DNA of 64,000 nucleotides from Micromonospora coriariae. Its GTDB lineage: Bacteria; Actinomycetota; Actinomycetes; Mycobacteriales; Micromonosporaceae. The notes beneath the pieces were generated by a model. The model was not told the origin of the DNA. It did no database searches and saw nothing but the letters and a program-made list of their open reading frames with translations. Positions 62,797 to 64,000 of this stretch are shown here, piece by piece. The translations under genes were made by a program, and so were the position numbers. The DNA is taken from positions 6,510,001-6,574,000 of the forward strand of contig NZ_LT607412.1 in assembly GCF_900091455.1 (NCBI RefSeq), written 5' to 3'. How positions within the stretch are numbered: the first letter of the stretch is position 1; every line of letters begins with the position of its first letter.

Positions 62797-63219
62797 TCAG
62801 GCGATGCGGCGCAGCCAGCGCCGTTGCCACGGGGTCTCCACCGCCTTCGGGTGGTAGCCCGCCCGTACCCACGGCACCGCGCGGTCGGCCGGCAGGCCGT
62901 CGAGGATTGCCAGCGCGGCCAACGCCGTACCGGTGCGCCCCACCCCACCCCGGCAGGCCACCTCCACCCGCTCACCGTCGTGCGCCCGGCGCAGCGTCGC
63001 TCGCAAAGCGTCGAGCGCATCCGCCCGATCGAGCGGTACCCAGAAGTCGGGCCACCGGATCCGCCGGTGCGGGCACGCCGGTTCCGGGCCGGGGGCCAGC
63101 AACAGGGCGAAGTCGGCGGGTGAGGCGACCTCGGCGGCGATGCGCCGTCCGCGCACCGCGACCCCGCTGGGCAGTACGAGGACGCCTGACTGCTCCGACC
63201 AGGGCTGAGCGAGAGTCAC
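62797..63219 (-). CDS. Small protein-tyrosine phosphatase family protein
   Basis: A 140-residue protein with the CX5R phosphatase signature in VEVACRGGVGRTGTALA (about residues 91-107) and an upstream WVPLDRADA region. Dual-specificity or tyrosine phosphatases of this compact type are cytoplasmic, and the substrate is unknown. The general-acid Asp cannot be placed with confidence. The start is put at the GTG at 63219, just after CACAAT, which could be a leaderless -10. The frame extends further upstream, but that part is low-complexity. Confidence 0.78.
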   Translation of the reverse strand: MTLAQPWSEQSGVLVLPSGVAVRGRRIAAEVASPADFALLLAPGPEPACPHRRIRWPDFWVPLDRADALDALRATLRRAHDGERVEVACRGGVGRTGTALAALAILDGLPADRAVPWVRAGYHPKAVETPWQRRWLRRIA

Positions 63220-63556
63220 CCCGACATTGTGCCGGCACCGGCACCTGACCACCGTCCCCCGTCGATCACGGACGGGGTACAGACAGCGCCGCCCCCGGCT
63301 GGTGGGCTGGGGGCGGCGCTGGGTGTCGGTGTGCAGGTCGCCTCTCGGCGAGTGGCGCGTCGCGGCTCCAGCCGAACGGTGTTCCGCGACGGCAATATTA
63401 GGTGAGGCCCGGGGACACTGGATCACACCGACACTGTCCACAACCCGCCGTCGGCCGGTGTCATTCCCCGCCCGTCGCCGGCGCTCGCGCCGGTCCAGAC
63501 ATGCCGCTGGCCGGCACCCCGGGTGGGGTGCCGGCCAGCGGTCAATGTGTGGTGGG
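63220..63556. other. Intergenic region with two hairpins
   Basis: About 337 bases without a gene. It holds the terminator of the last gene (63505-63540) and a second stem, CAGCGCCGCCCCC (63284-63296) with GGGGGCGGCGCTG (63309-63321), which lies in the upstream region of the phosphatase gene. Nothing else was recognised. Confidence 0.5.
63505..63540 (-). terminator. Hairpin terminator after the lysozyme-like gene
   Basis: A perfect 16-base-pair stem (63505-63520 with 63525-63540) and a four-base loop, 17 bases past the stop codon at 63557. Confidence 0.7.
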
Positions 63557-64000
63557 TCAGCTGTTCCAGTGCTGGGCGACCAGGTCGGTGGCCTGCTGCT
63601 CCCACTGGGCGTAGGCATCGGGGTAGGCCGAGACCTGCACGGTCTGCGCGGCGTCGGTCAGCGCCATGTCCTGCCACCCGTCGACCTGCTTGAGGCCCTT
63701 GAGGAACGCGGTGGTCGAGTACTCGGGGTTGGTGATCTGCTCCGGGGTGCCCCAACCACTGGAGGGGCGCTGCTGGAACAGGCCCAGCGAGTCATGGTCG
63801 TTCATGTCGCCGAGGTGGCCCAGGTTCTCCAGCTTCGACTCCTGCAGGCTGGTGGCGATCGAGATGACCGCGGCCCGCTCGGGCAGGCCGGCCTTCTTCG
63901 TCGCGGCGATGATCGCCTTGACGTTCGCGGTCTGCTCGTCGTTCAGGTCGATGTGCGACTGCGCGCCCTGCACCTTGGCCACCGCCACGGCGGCCGGCTT
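63557..64000 (-). CDS. Lysozyme-like/transglycosylase-fold secreted protein (5' end outside the window)
   Basis: The C-terminal 147 residues are inside the window; the frame is open across the right edge, so the start and any signal peptide are missing. The visible part reads NVKAIIAATKKAGLPERAAV, SIATSLQESKLENLG (a Glu placed like the catalytic residue of lytic transglycosylases), SLGLFQQRPSSGWGTPEQI and a tail rich in Trp and Gln. Actinobacterial cell-wall hydrolases often carry this module. Residues near the edge (KPAAVAVAKVQ) may be just after a signal-peptide cleavage site. Confidence 0.7.
   Translation of the reverse strand, partial: KPAAVAVAKVQGAQSHIDLNDEQTANVKAIIAATKKAGLPERAAVISIATSLQESKLENLGHLGDMNDHDSLGLFQQRPSSGWGTPEQITNPEYSTTAFLKGLKQVDGWQDMALTDAAQTVQVSAYPDAYAQWEQQATDLVAQHWNS

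Overview
The window looks like chromosomal DNA of a high-GC actinomycete, most likely Micromonospora or a close relative in the Micromonosporaceae. The signs are very high GC with strong third-position bias, many GTG starts, several genes that appear to start leaderlessly a few bases after a TANNNT -10 box, a c-di-AMP (ydaO-type) riboswitch ahead of a resuscitation-promoting factor, a mycothiol-dependent enzyme family, a SigE-type ECF sigma factor and many secreted hydrolases. The genus is an inference from gene content.

Left part (1-20700), mostly core and housekeeping: a class F sortase after the tail of a membrane protein, a CorA-type channel, a frameshifted SGNH hydrolase, YchJ and VOC proteins, an MFS exporter, a stomatin/mechanosensitive-channel-like pair, an RraA-like protein, a Tat-exported peptidoglycan amidase, an FMN-binding glutamate synthase-like enzyme, two coupled acetyltransferases, DNA polymerase IV with a LexA-like box at its start, the riboswitch-controlled Rpf protein, HtpG and an SDR oxidoreductase behind a palindromic operator.

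Middle part (20700-33850), exported and signalling proteins: an M15-like secreted protein, an M28 aminopeptidase, a large hybrid kinase ending in a second ATPase module, an ECF sigma/anti-sigma pair, a DUF3152 lipoprotein, a snapalysin-trypsin fusion protease, an NlpC/P60 protein with almost identical 330-bp repeats and an AMIN-like protein. At 33923-38210 the base composition drops (58-63% GC in hand-counted lines against 80% in one nearby line). This segment holds a bacterial NLR-like NACHT-LRR protein divergent from a protein with a degenerate HTH and an FHA domain. The two share a palindrome-containing promoter region. This is the best candidate for an undescribed system.

Right part (38300-64000): a response regulator/kinase/GerMN-lipoprotein operon, a TetR-regulated DHA2 drug exporter, a mycothiol-dependent isomerase-family protein, an Otr(A)/Tet(M)-like ribosome protection GTPase divergent from a WYL regulator, a ThuA-ricin secreted protein, and a LacI-controlled sugar locus (binding protein, two permeases, GH3 glycosidase, CE7 esterase; no ATPase gene). 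After that come a second LacI regulator, a membrane cyclophilin, a D-Ala-D-Ala carboxypeptidase, and a deletion scar joining 5'-truncated merR and uvrA genes. A small tyrosine phosphatase and a lysozyme-like gene running off the edge end the window. No tRNA, rRNA, CRISPR array or intact insertion sequence was seen.
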